From contig NC_136000.1 of NCBI RefSeq assembly GCF_048128805.1, forward strand, positions 11,806,354 to 11,870,353: a stretch of 64,000 bases of DNA, in the 5' to 3' direction. The notes beneath the pieces are model-generated. The model worked only from the letters and a program-made list of their open reading frames with translations, searched no databases and was not told where the DNA came from. The stretch comes from Centroberyx gerrardi. Lineage: Eukaryota; Chordata; Actinopteri; Beryciformes; Berycidae. Shown in pieces: positions 1 through 24,400 of this stretch. Made by a program: the position numbers and the translations under genes. Numbering within the stretch: position 1 is the first letter of the stretch; each line of letters starts with the position of its first letter.

Positions 1-56
1 AATGGTGATTGAGGTAGCGAGTGTTATAGATATGTAGAAGCCATCGATAAACCTAC

Positions 57-1074
57 CTTGTTCATGGACGTCAGGACCTTAGAGTAGCAGTAGATTATGA
101 CTGCAACAGGGATAATGAAGCAGAAGACTGTGTAGCAGATGAGGTAGCTGTAGTTACTCCAGGATCTCTCCTCCCAGCCCAGGGAGCAGGAGGTCTGGAC
201 CCCCTCAGGTCCATAGGAGCTCCAGCCGAGTAACGGTGCCACCGCCCAGAACAAGCAGAAGACCCAGACAAATAGTAGCCCAACAATGCATCTCCTCATG
301 CTTAACTTAAAACCAGCTTTGGGCTTGCACACCACATTGTACCGCTCATAGGCAAGCAGAGTCAGGGTGCAGAGAGACACCAGACCTAGCAAAGAGAAAC
401 CAATCACCAAAAGTTTCAGGAAAGAAACAAAAGACATTTGCAAAATCTGATCCCAGTAAAAGATTGTTTTCCTCAAAAAACATCTAACAAAGGCCTAGCA
501 TATAAAAATTTGTATAAAGTTATAATTTAGCCTATAGGCTACATGAACTGAAATTTCAAAAAAAAAAAAATACTGCAAATGGTGGAAATTTTACCCTCAA
601 TATCTTTTGTTTATTAGGGTTCACAACGGTAGAAGTCCAGGCACAGACAAACCAACTTTGGTCACAATACATTCACCTTATAAAATAAACTGTCAAAGAC
701 AACGAATTGGTAACACACCTCGACTTACCAAAATAATTGACCGCAAATCCTTGAAAAATGCAGAATCCGTTGCCAAGAAAGAAAGAGCCTTGATAGTTGG
801 TGATGGTGACTATTAGAGAGCCGCACAGGGCGATCATGAGGTCGGACACCGCGAGGCTGAAGATGATGGCGTTCATGGGGTGGAGGAGAGGCGGATTCTT
901 CAGCAGGACGGTAATCACAAGACTATTGTTAAAAACTGATAAAACTGTGTTGAGGAACATGAGGAAAGAAATGATACTGTAGCCCACCCGCGGAAAGACC
1001 GTGGGCGCTACAGTAACGGCCTCAGTCAGCAGAGGATGCGAGTCTGCGCTCCAAGGCGTGCTGTTGCTGTCCAT
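57..1074 (-). CDS. Parietopsin-like non-visual opsin (5' two exons; 3' part off the left edge)
   Basis: This is a retinal-binding G-protein-coupled photopigment of the plasma membrane; parietopsins are known from parietal-eye and pineal photoreceptors and are thought to couple to Go. Exon 1 is 1074-729 and exon 2 is 385-57, joined in phase 1. The ATG at 1074 has a strong context (CACCATGG); the longer in-frame reading opens only with TTG. TM1 to TM5 are visible: the Asp of TM2 (SLAVSDL), Cys105, the TM3 ERY motif (129-131), the second extracellular loop with GPEG and Cys182, then TM5. With a +5 offset to bovine rhodopsin, the usual Glu113 is Gln (residue 108) and Glu181 is kept (residue 176), the pattern reported for parietopsin. 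TM6, TM7 and the retinal-binding lysine lie beyond base 1. The family call is from recall; another ciliary non-visual opsin is the main alternative. Confidence 0.78.
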
Positions 1075-1214
1075 GGTGCCTAAATGAACCACACGCGACC
1101 CTTGGCGAAACAACTGTGACCCCGCGACTCACCCAGACACCCTGCTCACGCGAGGGCCCCGCGTCATCGATCTTATCATTTCTGATCCTTGTTTAACCAC
1201 TCGGCTCCTCGGGA

Positions 1215-1221
1215 TTTTATA
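1215..1221 (-). promoter_or_regulatory. Candidate TATA box of the opsin gene
   Basis: On the minus strand this reads TATAAAA, about 140 bp before the opsin ATG at 1074. It would place the transcription start near 1190 and give a short 5' leader. This rests on position and motif only. Confidence 0.45.
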
Positions 1222-1307
1222 TCTCAAGATCTCACATTGTGCACCTGTCTGTTTGAGAAAGCTGCCCCCAAAAGCAATATGGGAAATTGCTCTGTAACAT
1301 GATTGGA

Positions 1308-1319
1308 GGGATTAATCCC
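1308..1319. promoter_or_regulatory. Palindromic OTX/CRX-type site upstream of the opsin
   Basis: The sequence GGGATTAATCCC is a perfect 12-bp palindrome holding two back-to-back TAATCC/GGATTA cores, the binding site of K50 homeodomain factors (OTX2, OTX5, CRX) that drive photoreceptor and pineal genes. It lies about 235 bp upstream of the opsin ATG and about 90 bp beyond the candidate TATA box, a plausible proximal enhancer position. Function is inferred. Confidence 0.45.
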
Positions 1320-1412
1320 AATAAATCCACTGCTATAATGGCAATTGCGAAGGAGAGGGATTTAGAAAAAAACTCATCAATTAGTGTCTATCAATTAGTG
1401 TTATGAAACATT

Positions 1413-1448
1413 TTCCTTTGCTATTTACATGACTAAATAGCAAAGGAA
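1413..1448. repeat. Perfect 14-bp inverted repeat with 8-nt loop
   Basis: The arms 1413-1426 (TTCCTTTGCTATTT) and 1435-1448 (AAATAGCAAAGGAA) are exact reverse complements around an 8-nt loop. A 10-bp direct repeat (TCAATTAGTG) occurs twice just upstream. It may be a small MITE remnant or a structural element; no function is evident. Confidence 0.7.
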
Positions 1449-2911
1449 CTTAAGTACATACTACATAAGTAGCCTACATATTTAATTTAATAAGTGAGTA
1501 CATACATACTCATTAAATGTCAATATCAACTAACCTACAAAAGCAGCAATACCTGCTTTTAATTAATGACACAAGCACTACCTTATGCTAATTATACCAT
1601 TTCCATTTTAATGAATAGTGAAATAAAAACACACTTCAACAAAAGTAGTGTTAAAGTTAACACAAATTGAAAACTCAAAGTAAACACAAGTAAACCATGA
1701 GGTTCTGGTAGCGGCCAATGGTATTCAACAATTTCCCTTTTTCAAATAATTCAAAACTCTAAAGGTCCAGGCCATATCAAATACATTATTCATAACCCCT
1801 CATTCCAGTATGTGTGACCACTTTTCACACATTTTGTGCAAAAGTATTAAACCCATGAGCACAAAAATCATGCTGCCTCTACAGATAAAATAGTAACACT
1901 ATTGGTAAATACAGCAATGTCTGTGTAGCTTCTGTATGTATTTTTTTCCTTACAAATATTAACATTTCTCATATGCACGACTGAGACACACACGGTCTAA
2001 AGATGGTTAAAACAATTACTCAAAACAAAAAAGCTGTCAGAACAACAGGTCATGATCATGATGTGCAGTTCATAATGAAATGGACTACAGTGCTATCTTA
2101 CAAGCATTATGAATAGCTTGGTTACCACAAAGAATATTACTTTCTTACAGCATTACAAAAATATATACATTGCAGTGATGTATTTTGAACATGACCTTAA
2201 GGCAGTTGAGTTTGTAATAGAAATATCTCATTAAATTAAACAGCGCTCAGTGGTAATGAAGGCCTGAGCTGCTTCTTCCCACATTTCAGCAATTTCCATT
2301 TCACCAGCAGTCTCTTAGTTTTACAGATGCAAGCAAAAAAAGGCAAAGACAATGTCAAAATGGTATATCATAAGTGGACATCTGCATAAGAAACTCAAAT
2401 TCACACTTCATAGTTAAACACTTTAGACGTAGTGTGTGCATACCTCTATTGTTTACATTGTGTAAATAAATGCTATCATCTTTGTATAAACTCTGTCTTT
2501 CACTCTCTCTCTGTCCCTCACAAACACACACTTAAAACAATCAGTGCCTTCAAAGGTCCTAATTCTATCTGTGTGGATAAAATCCTCACATACATCTTGT
2601 CATTTGGCTTAAGAAGCACTAGTGCCATTGTTCCTCTAACAAACTGAAAACATTCCAGATTTTTTTGAGAGGATATACATAATTAACCTATTTAAAGCTT
2701 CATAGACAAGGATTAAATATCAACAGCGAGATGCAGCATGGGTGCATTTACATATTCAAGTCTTTACATAATGTTGCCATTTCTGCATTAGTTAAAATGC
2801 AGCGCGCCATCTTCCGAAAAGTCAGCATTCATGTCTCAAACCTTCTACAGTATGTCAAGTGAAAGTCAGAGATGAAGCTTCTTCAATTCTTTCCTTCATC
2901 TTTCAACTTGT

Positions 2912-2914
2912 CGC

Positions 2915-2947
<33 letters not shown>
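2912..2947. repeat. (TC)n microsatellite touching the nt5dc3 stop codon
   Basis: A TC-rich tract of about 36 bp runs into the last bases of the nt5dc3 reading frame; the TAG stop occupies 2946-2948. Length change here would alter only the beginning of the 3' UTR unless it reached the stop. Confidence 0.8.
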
Positions 2948-9761
<6,814 letters not shown>

Positions 9762-9947
9762 GGCTCTCTTGTTTGGGCTTCAACCCGTGTGTAGGTCGTG
9801 GTGGTGGGCTCCTGGACGAATGCATGCGGCTGTCGCGCTCTTCTGTAAATACCGAAAGTGTCTCTGGATCATCGCTTTGAACGTCACTTCCGCGTTTGGC
9901 ACTGTCCCAGCCAACCGGCCAATCAGAGACTGATGCGTCTGAGGACG

Positions 9948-9966
9948 CTGCTGCTGCTGCTGCTGC
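9948..9966. repeat. (GCT)n trinucleotide repeat in the nt5dc3 5' region
   Basis: About six GCT units lie roughly 190 bp upstream of the nt5dc3 ATG. On the minus strand this is (AGC)n, in a different frame from the gene. Confidence 0.85.
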
Positions 9967-10518
9967 ACTATCCGTCACTAATTTAAATATCATAGTTTAT
10001 AGCTGGCAAAGTCACCAAACACACGCGGCTGCATGAAACATGTTCCAGATAAATTACACACCACTCCATATAAGTGTATTGCGAAATACACACAAGCAGA
10101 TTTTTCTCTGTGTTTTCAGAGGAGTTTCCTGAGGTGGAGTTTGAGCTTGTCTGTGTTACTTCTTGACATGTTAGGACAGGCACAGCGGCGGTTGACATCA
10201 GGTACTGGAATTATGTACAGCATTTGAGTTTAATTCCTTGCTAAGGAATTACTGCACTTTTAAGATACAGCACTGTGTTGAAGTCATACAACCACCATAG
10301 CTCTAAGCAAAGGGAGATTCAAAAGTCACGAGGATCAATTCGATCTCAGTTGATAGGGGGTGATATATCAATAGTTAGTTTAACAATTGTTTGTGTGTAA
10401 TGGTCCTAAATTCAAAATTAATTTCTAAAATGAAAACGAATTCAACCAAGAATACACACTAAGCACAATTAAACAAGTGAAGACACAAAAGCCACACACC
10501 CAATTTTTACCCCCACAC

Positions 10519-10526
<8 letters not shown>

Positions 10527-10592
<66 letters not shown>
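10527..10592. repeat. (CA)n microsatellite
   Basis: About 33 uninterrupted CA units lie in the nt5dc3-hsp90b1 intergenic region, preceded by a CG-rich start (CGCGCG). Confidence 0.95.
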
Positions 10593-10593
<1 letters not shown>

Positions 10594-11176
10594 CCAGCAT
10601 CTGTCCCAGGTTTCCACCCATTTAAGTGCCTATCATCAGATAGGTTAGGCAAATGATACGGAAATTTGCTCAGTGTGAACTATCAAGATAAAAAAAAAAA
10701 AAAAAAGGAAACCGAGAACCGCAACCCCAGTTCGTGTGCCCTGTTTGAACTGTTGGTAGCCTAGTCCAGATATGACACAATATGAGTCTCCCTGCTTGAA
10801 CAGTTTGTGAGACAATATGTCTGTTTGCCATCTTTTACTCACCTGAACTAGGACTGCTCAGTACCACCTTGTGGACAGAGATCAGCCGTGCAGATCTATT
10901 CATCATACACACCATGGATATCTGATTAAAATAAAGTCAATATAGAATAGATAAATACAATACTATGGACAGACGCAGAAACGAAATTATACTAAAAATG
11001 GCAGTAGAAACTGTAACCAAAGTGTGTGAATCCTTATATCACCCTAAGGTTGTGTGTGTGTCACTGTGGCATTGCATAAGAAAATCAAAGTGTAAGTATT
11101 GACAGTGATTCTGTTTGTCTTTTTGCAGACTGAAAGCTAGTTGTGGGGAAGTGATCTGCTGAGTATTCATTCTTAG

Positions 11177-11195
11177 CCAATGGTATCTAGCCACG
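11177..11195 (+). promoter_or_regulatory. ER-stress response element (ERSE) of hsp90b1
   Basis: The sequence CCAAT, nine bases, then CCACG is an exact match to the ERSE consensus bound by NF-Y together with cleaved ATF6. It sits 274 bp upstream of the hsp90b1 ATG. Mammalian GRP94 and GRP78 promoters are known to be induced in the unfolded protein response through such elements, so regulation of this gene by ER stress is very likely. Confidence 0.85.
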
Positions 11196-11228
11196 ATTTT
11201 CGGGTATCAACTTATGTTGAAGATTCTG

Positions 11229-11297
11229 ATTGGGCCAAATGTGCCATTGTCTCCGCTACGATTGGTTGCTGGTTGTGCGTTGGTGCACGGCCATTGG
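11229..11297 (-). promoter_or_regulatory. Three inverted CCAAT boxes at 32-bp spacing
   Basis: ATTGG occurs at 11229-11233, 11261-11265 and 11293-11297, exactly 32 bp apart, between the ERSE and the hsp90b1 start. These are candidate NF-Y sites. None has an exact CGTGG partner 9 bp away, so I do not call them ERSEs. An AT-rich TTTAATAAA at 11312-11320 may act as a weak TATA-like box. Confidence 0.6.
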
Positions 11298-11450
11298 TCG
11301 GTTGTCGGAGGTTTAATAAAGTGGGCTCTTTTGGTGGGAGAGGCAGCCTGTCATTCTTCCTTGTAAAGGCAGTGCTGCATGCACTGATATCCCGGCTTTT
11401 GTCTCAAGAGCTGAAGATACACATTACTTTCCTTCAATCAATATCTCAAA

Positions 11451-17720
<6,270 letters not shown>

Positions 17721-18549
17721 GGCACTGAATGGAAGAGCGCGTAACAATGGACAGAACCTGGAGTTGAGCCTCGGCCAACACCACCGTGGCTGATGTTGTT
17801 CTGGGTGGGGTCCCTGGGTTGGGGTTTTATAAGGCGAGCATTGTGTTTGTTTTGTTTTTTTACATTCCTCATGACTGTAAATTTGTTAATATTTAACTGA
17901 CCTGTTTATGGAAAGATGCGATCCTGTCTCTTGATCGAATAAATGTTTCCTGGAAAAAATGGATTTATAGTGTGTGTATTTGGTGTTCTTAAACAGATTG
18001 GTGTTCAGAAATAGTAAAGGAGCATTGCTTTGGCTGCAAAAATAAGGTGTCTCTCTTCTGAAAATATTAAACCCATTATTTGGCTATTGAATCTTGCAAG
18101 ATTTTAAACATCAGTTGGTGGTCATATTTGAAAGACATTTGAAGAACATTTGAAAATATCTCCATGTTAACCAATCATGTTACTCAAGATGTGACCTGCT
18201 CTCCTTATGTCAAGAGCTTATATCAGGTTACTGTACCTCATTAAAGTCCACTGGCTATGCAATTATTTCCAGTCATTGTGGGTGGTGCAGCATTACACAC
18301 GCACCATCTTTACACATTACAGTGATCATTTTACTAAAACAATCCTACTAATCAACAGCTTAGTGAGTTTACAGCCTGATAAACACAGAAAGGAAACAAT
18401 TTGTCCTCTGAGGTGGACCTGTGATCATAAATCCTGGTATCTACCAACAGAAGCCTTGGCAACATCGTTCAGTTTTCTCAGTCAATCTCTCAGCGAACAC
18501 AGCAAGTTCAGACTAATGGGTATCATTTGAACATACCTCTAAGAAAAGA
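17721..18549. other. hsp90b1 3' UTR and short intergenic gap before cdhr3
   Basis: After the poly(A) signal about 600 bp separate hsp90b1 from the cdhr3 start codon on the same strand. The sequence is AT-rich with no recognised gene, repeat or strong promoter motif; the cdhr3 promoter must lie here or overlap it. Confidence 0.6.
17938..17943 (+). terminator. Polyadenylation signal of hsp90b1
   Basis: AATAAA lies 218 bp after the hsp90b1 stop codon and is followed by a GT-rich stretch (GTGTGTGTATTTGGTG) that fits a downstream element. It would give a 3' UTR of roughly 240 nt. Confidence 0.75.
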
Positions 18550-20714
18550 ATGGAGTGTGAGAAATTCAATTTCCTGTGGAGCCTGGTCATATTGTACACA
18601 TGGTTGATTCAAGGTGAGACATTCAGAGTTCTTTCTTGCATACAAATTAAGCTTATTCATAAGATTCTGACTTTCTGTGGATGCTTCATGTTCCGCTTTG
18701 TCTGTGTGCCTACATATTTTCCATCTCTTAAAGCCAAGCAGTGATTCTGTGTGGCCTTATATTGATTGAGGCTACTATATTTCTGGGGTCTAGGCTGTGC
18801 TGCAGGTGTGTCTATTATAGGTCTACCAGGTACAGCCAGCCTGGCAGAGAACAGCGCTGCTGGTTCTGAAGTCTACTGCTTTCAGCTGGTCCTCTCCCCA
18901 GGGGCCAGCTTGGCACCAGGATACCCGACGATCATCAACTCAGACCCACTCACCACTGATTTTATTGTGTCCATGCACAACACTACACAAGCAAAGGTGA
19001 AGTTTAAAACATCAAATGGCATTCACATGGTTAAATGAATACTTTCCTTCTTCAAAGTATCGTATATCTACCTGATGATTTACAATGGAAGATTTTAATT
19101 CCAAGGGATATCGATTTTTAGGAAGAACTGTTTTCAAATTTTATTCATCATTTGATGTTTAGGCTTCCAAAATAGCTTAAATGTTTTTTCTTAATAACAA
19201 ATGTTTTCCTTGAATGTCAGGAATAATCTTGAAACAGCAGATGTATTTTTTTTTAAATGTTGGATATCATCTCATTTTGGACTGAAACTCTTCAAGTTTA
19301 ATTTGAACGCAGGTATCTGTAACTGGGAATGCAGAGCTCGACTTTGAAACGGCCCCAAACCGCTTCGTCTTTCAAATCCTTGCTGTGGACAGTGAGCAGG
19401 ACAGCGCCCTTCAGACGCTGACAGTGATCCTCACAGACGTGGATGAGGCTCCTGTATTTCATGATGAAGGTTCTGTTCTACGACAAGAAGTCTGAGTATA
19501 TTTGTATTTCATAAAGTTGAGGATCAGCGAGTGATCTGATAAATGTGTTTTCCACCCAGACTCAGTGCTCTATGTTGTGGAGAAATCCCCTCAAGGAGAG
19601 ATTTATGCCCCAGCCGTCACTGATCCAGAGAACAGGCCTTTGTTTGTAGGATATCATTTTCCCACCAGTTACACTGCTTGTCTGTTGCTTGATATGTGTG
19701 TCTTACAAGATGTCTGTTTCCATTCAGTTTGCACTGCTCCCTCCAACCCCTGGATTTGATATTGATACTGCTTCAGGTGTCCTTTCTACAACAAAGCAGT
19801 TTAATTACCAGACTGACCCCAGTAGGTAAGCAGTTTGCATATTATGGATATCCTGTATGTCTATGGGGAGGAGTGCCATTGGTTTTTATTTTATTGTATT
19901 TATTATTTTTATTTAACCTTTATTTAACCAGGTAATATCTCAATGAGATTAAAAGGACATCTCTTTTACAAGAGCGACCTGGCCAGGAGGGCAGCATTGA
20001 GCACAGTTACGTACAAGGACAACATGAGAGCATAACAGGAATAACAGTTACACTCAATACACACACATACATAATCCAATAAAACAGGTCAGAGATTAAT
20101 GGCAGAGACCTTGACTAATCAAGTTTCGCTTCCAACTCTTTTAAAACTGATTTGAATTCTCCTAAGGAAATCAAGTCAGACCAAGTAAAGGGTGCAGAAT
20201 ACTTTTTTGCCCAACTCTGTCCGAACTCGGGGTATAGACATGTGCAGATAATTCTGTGAGCGTAGGCCATGAACACATCCTTTTCTAGACAAATATGTAC
20301 ACAAGTAAGTAGGGAGCATCCCAAGGAGTGACTTAGTGACTTATTAGATAATAGTCAGCCAGTGGTTTTGCCTATATACATACAAAGAAGGCCATCCGGC
20401 TCTGGCATACAAAGTGCAATGATGCGTAAGGAATTTGCAGCTGGTAATGAATCTCAAGGCACTATGATAGACAGTATCAAGCATGATACTGTTATGGTGT
20501 TGCTGTTAGTTCTGATGTGTACAACATGGTGATTTCAATAGTCACCCTTCCTTCCAATTTCCCATATGAGCACTGCTGTTGGTACAGGTTGGAGTGGGGT
20601 TTGATGAAAATAAAAATGAGCCTTCTACCTCGCCTCAAGCCAGTTGGCTGCCAATATTGCCAATGCTTTCGAGCGTCTGAGTCTTCTGATAACAGAGATT
20701 AAACCTGTTTGCGT

Positions 20715-20783
<69 letters not shown>

Positions 20784-21422
20784 TGTTGAAATACCATTTA
20801 CTGCAGCCCTGAACCCCTTCCCTTGTGGAAAAAGTGTTCAGTACCTCACCCTTCAATTTTTTGGGGTGTGAAGAATGAAAATGGCGCTAATGCCACACAT
20901 TCATCATGTCTGTTCCCCAGCTACAGTCTGAATGTCAGTGTGAGTGATGGAAACAACGCAGTATCCAAAACCCTGATTGTCAACATTGTGAACATAAATG
21001 ATGACAAACCTCAGTTCATAAAGTGAGTATTCCTCAGTAGTTATGTTTCAGTTTGGGGATTTTGCAACACAATTTGACATTATTGACTGAGAATAACTGG
21101 TTGGTATGTGTTTTTGTGTGGTGTCCAGTAAAATCACCTCTTTCACCATTCCTGAGGAGCTGAGTCCGGGAGTTATCGTCGCCAACATCACAGCAGTCGT
21201 CCCAAATGCCCCACCATATGATGGCTTCATCTTCTACACCATCAGCACTAACAATTATCTGGCTATCCACAGATGTGAGCACATTCAACATGTTGCTAAG
21301 CAGTATAGATTAGATGGGCATGCTATTAGTATCTATGTGTATCGGAATACATACTGTATACAGCCTGCTGTTTGTGTATTCATGCATTCAGTTTGTGGCT
21401 CATCGTGTTAATTTCCAGAATG

Positions 21423-21465
<43 letters not shown>

Positions 21466-24400
21466 TATATATATACTATACCTATGTATATATATATAAA
21501 ATCTAGAGGATCGAGCTTGTTTGTTTGAAAGTGTTATGTTTGTGTCATCATGTTTGTGAAAGTGTAATTTTGTCAACCAAGGACTGAACTATTCTTTATG
21601 AAGTACCACAATTTATTTTAATTTAGTGCTATCAATCATTTTGTGATAGGACATGCCACTTTTTCAACTGACAGCTATCTCGTTTGGGAATGAAACTCTT
21701 CATCCGGTATCCTGTGTTTCAGACACAGGCCTGGTGACAGTAGCCAACAGGATGGATTGTGACTCATCTCCGCTGAGACAGAACCCCACTGTAACTGTCA
21801 CTGTGACAGCCACCTTCAGGCCCTCAGGCCCTCCTCTCGCCAACACCATCATACTGGACATCACTGTCACTGACATCAATGACAACCCCCCCATCTGCCT
21901 CCCTGCTGCCCAGAGGTTAGTATCACACAGGCACAGGCCTGTGCCAAGCATCTAAATTAGGGAGTGAACCATGGCCACCTGTTCCCTTGCCACCGCTGAA
22001 TCTTCAATAAGAGAGAAGCTGCATATTCATGAAATAATGCAGTCTTTACATCCCTGCAAGTGCTTCCGTCTCAGTCTGTAGTTTCTGATTCACTATTTTT
22101 ATCATAAACAATTCCAAACTAGTAACTATTGTTTGTTTTATTGGGAATATCTTAGGGTGGCAGTGCTTGAGACAGAGATAGTGGGGTCCCTCATCACTAC
22201 AGTGACATGTACAGATAATGACGTGGACGACAACTTCCGGCAGTTCCAGTTCACTGGCCTTTCCTGTCTGGACTGCACCCTGCACTTTGCCCTGAACTCC
22301 TCCAATCGCATTGTGGTAAAAAAACCAAAACCCAGTATAACAAGCTGCATAATGTCCTGCTATAATCACCATGATATTAGACATAACCAGTTACGCTAAT
22401 GAGGTCATTAATTGAGCTAATTAACACATCAATTGGCAAATATTTCTATGCCAACTTGCTTGTCTTCACATAACACATGGGTGGCATTAATATGAACTGC
22501 ATATCTTAAAGCATTAAGGAGTTACAATAGTTTCAAGAAAAATCAGTTTTCTGGAACTGGATAAATTATATAGAATATAACTGTATACACACATATAGTC
22601 AAACCCATCTTGATTTAATACTGTTCCATTTCACCACATCCACAGCTGAAGGGAAGCCTAGACTTTGAGGATCCAAGCAATCTGCTTGTTGGTAATGAGT
22701 ACAGACTCTTGGCCGTGGCTGAAGATAAGAATGACACCTCACTGAAAGGTACGCTATACAGTGGAGACTTCTCTTTACTGCAAGAACACATCAAGGAAGT
22801 CTGTTGTTATGTTCATATTCATATTCATATTCTTATGGGTATTTACAGGCAGTGCTTATGTCTATGTGACGGTGACCCCTGTGAATGAGTTCCCTCCTGT
22901 CTTCAGCCCTTCATCATATTTCTACAGTATCTCAGAGCTCCTAGGACGTACGTAAGATCAACAATAAAGATAATTAATGGTCTTCAGAGCTTCCTATAAC
23001 CACAATAAACCAATAACCAGTAGTTACAATCATGATCTAGCCTTTTTGTCTCTACAATTAGGAGGAGCGGTGATAGGAGCAGTCAATGCTACAGACAGAG
23101 ACCTCCCTGCCACTCCAGTGCATTACTCCATCATCTCTGGTGGGGGCAGTGGCGGTTTGTCCAACATCTTCTTCCTGGATCCCAAACTGGGGAGTATCGC
23201 TCTGCTGACTCGACCAGACTACGAAACCACCCAGTACTACAGACTGCTCATCAGAGCGGTGGATGGAGATCCAGTCAGGCTCCTTTCTGCCACTGCTACA
23301 GTATGCTGGATACCTTATTATTTATCGTTTACATGCAAAGATCAGTACTACAAACTCATTACTCTTCGCTCTTACTCCATAGTGTGTGTGTGTGGTGGGT
23401 GTGCATGCTCCATTCAGGTCACAATCAACATCACAGAGGCCAATGATGAGCCGCCAGTATGTGGACCCAATCGGACCAACTTGATAGTTCCAGTAGACCA
23501 GAGGGGAGGCTCCAATGTCCAGGGCTTCATCCTTTCCTGCACAGACAAGGACTCTCCTCCCACCTCCTTCATTTACTCCATCTCAGGTAATGTCCTTATG
23601 TCCATAGCTATGGCCTTAAAGTGGGTTGCAATCTGAATTCTGGTTCGACTATTTGCTTCAATATAGCATCATATACAGTGGAGTATGATTTCATTGTTAT
23701 AGGGCTATAGGATATAGAATGGCAAGCAAAACTGGGAAATCTCAGACTACTTTTGTTGTCTTTTCAACCCCAGGGGCCAGCAACCTGAACAACCACTTTG
23801 TGTTCTCGCCATCGTCGGGAACCAATGTGACGAGGCTTCTCTTGAAGGAGCGCTTTGACTTTGAGAGCGGTCTGGACCGGGTGTGGCGCTACAGTCTGAC
23901 TGTACTGATCTCTGATGGCAACTTGAGGGCAGGAGAAGCTGGGTCCAGAGCTCGAGCTCCCACCCAGACCGGCACCGTCATCATCAACATCCAAGTGTTG
24001 GACCCTAGCCTCACCACTGTCATCACCACCACCACTGTTAGTAAAGTGGATATGACACAGTACACACCATCACAGTTAACCGTTCCAAACAAAAGTCAAT
24101 GAAGAAGAGAGAGTTGTGAACTGCCAACAATAAGGCGATGCAACGCACTCAGCCTGTTCTTCTTCTGCAGCCCCGAGTGACATACATCACCCTAACAGAG
24201 AACACATTCAGCCTTGATGACTGGTACGTGTGGTTTGTTATCGCCCTGGGTGCCATGCTGCTGCTGGCAGTCCTGGCCTACCTGCTCTACCACTGCTGCA
24301 GGTGGCTCTCCACAGCGGACTGCAGCTGCTGCCAGCCCAGGCCAGTGGAAGAAAGGGAAGAGCTGTAAGTGTGCAAACTATATTATTTATTTTTATCTGA

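Larger units (their letters stand above)
1075..2945. other. Intergenic: opsin 5' flank and presumed nt5dc3 3' UTR
   Basis: No coding exon is recognisable here. The right part directly follows the nt5dc3 stop codon (minus strand) and probably includes its 3' UTR, but I see no clear AATAAA on the minus strand. The left part holds the opsin promoter motifs and a perfect 14-bp hairpin. Much of the middle is AT-rich and featureless. Confidence 0.6.
9762..11450. other. Divergent intergenic region between nt5dc3 and hsp90b1
   Basis: Only 1.7 kb separates the two start codons. The nt5dc3 side holds an inverted CCAAT box (9919-9923) and a (GCT)n tract (9948-9966), probably in its 5' leader or promoter. 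The middle has a long (CA)n tract and AT-rich sequence. The hsp90b1 side holds the ER-stress element and CCAAT cluster. A further coding exon is not visible. Confidence 0.7.

Noticed and set aside
1075-1113. In-frame N-terminal extension of the opsin (FRQGSRVVHLGT before the ATG)
   Set aside because: It would start on TTG, whereas the ATG at 1074 has an excellent context and fits the family length.
10425-10652. Cys/Val-rich minus-strand frame
   Set aside because: Translation of the (CA)n microsatellite.
20115-20324. 69-codon minus-strand frame in cdhr3 intron 5
   Set aside because: Lies in an interspersed repeat and has no start context, domain or partner exons.
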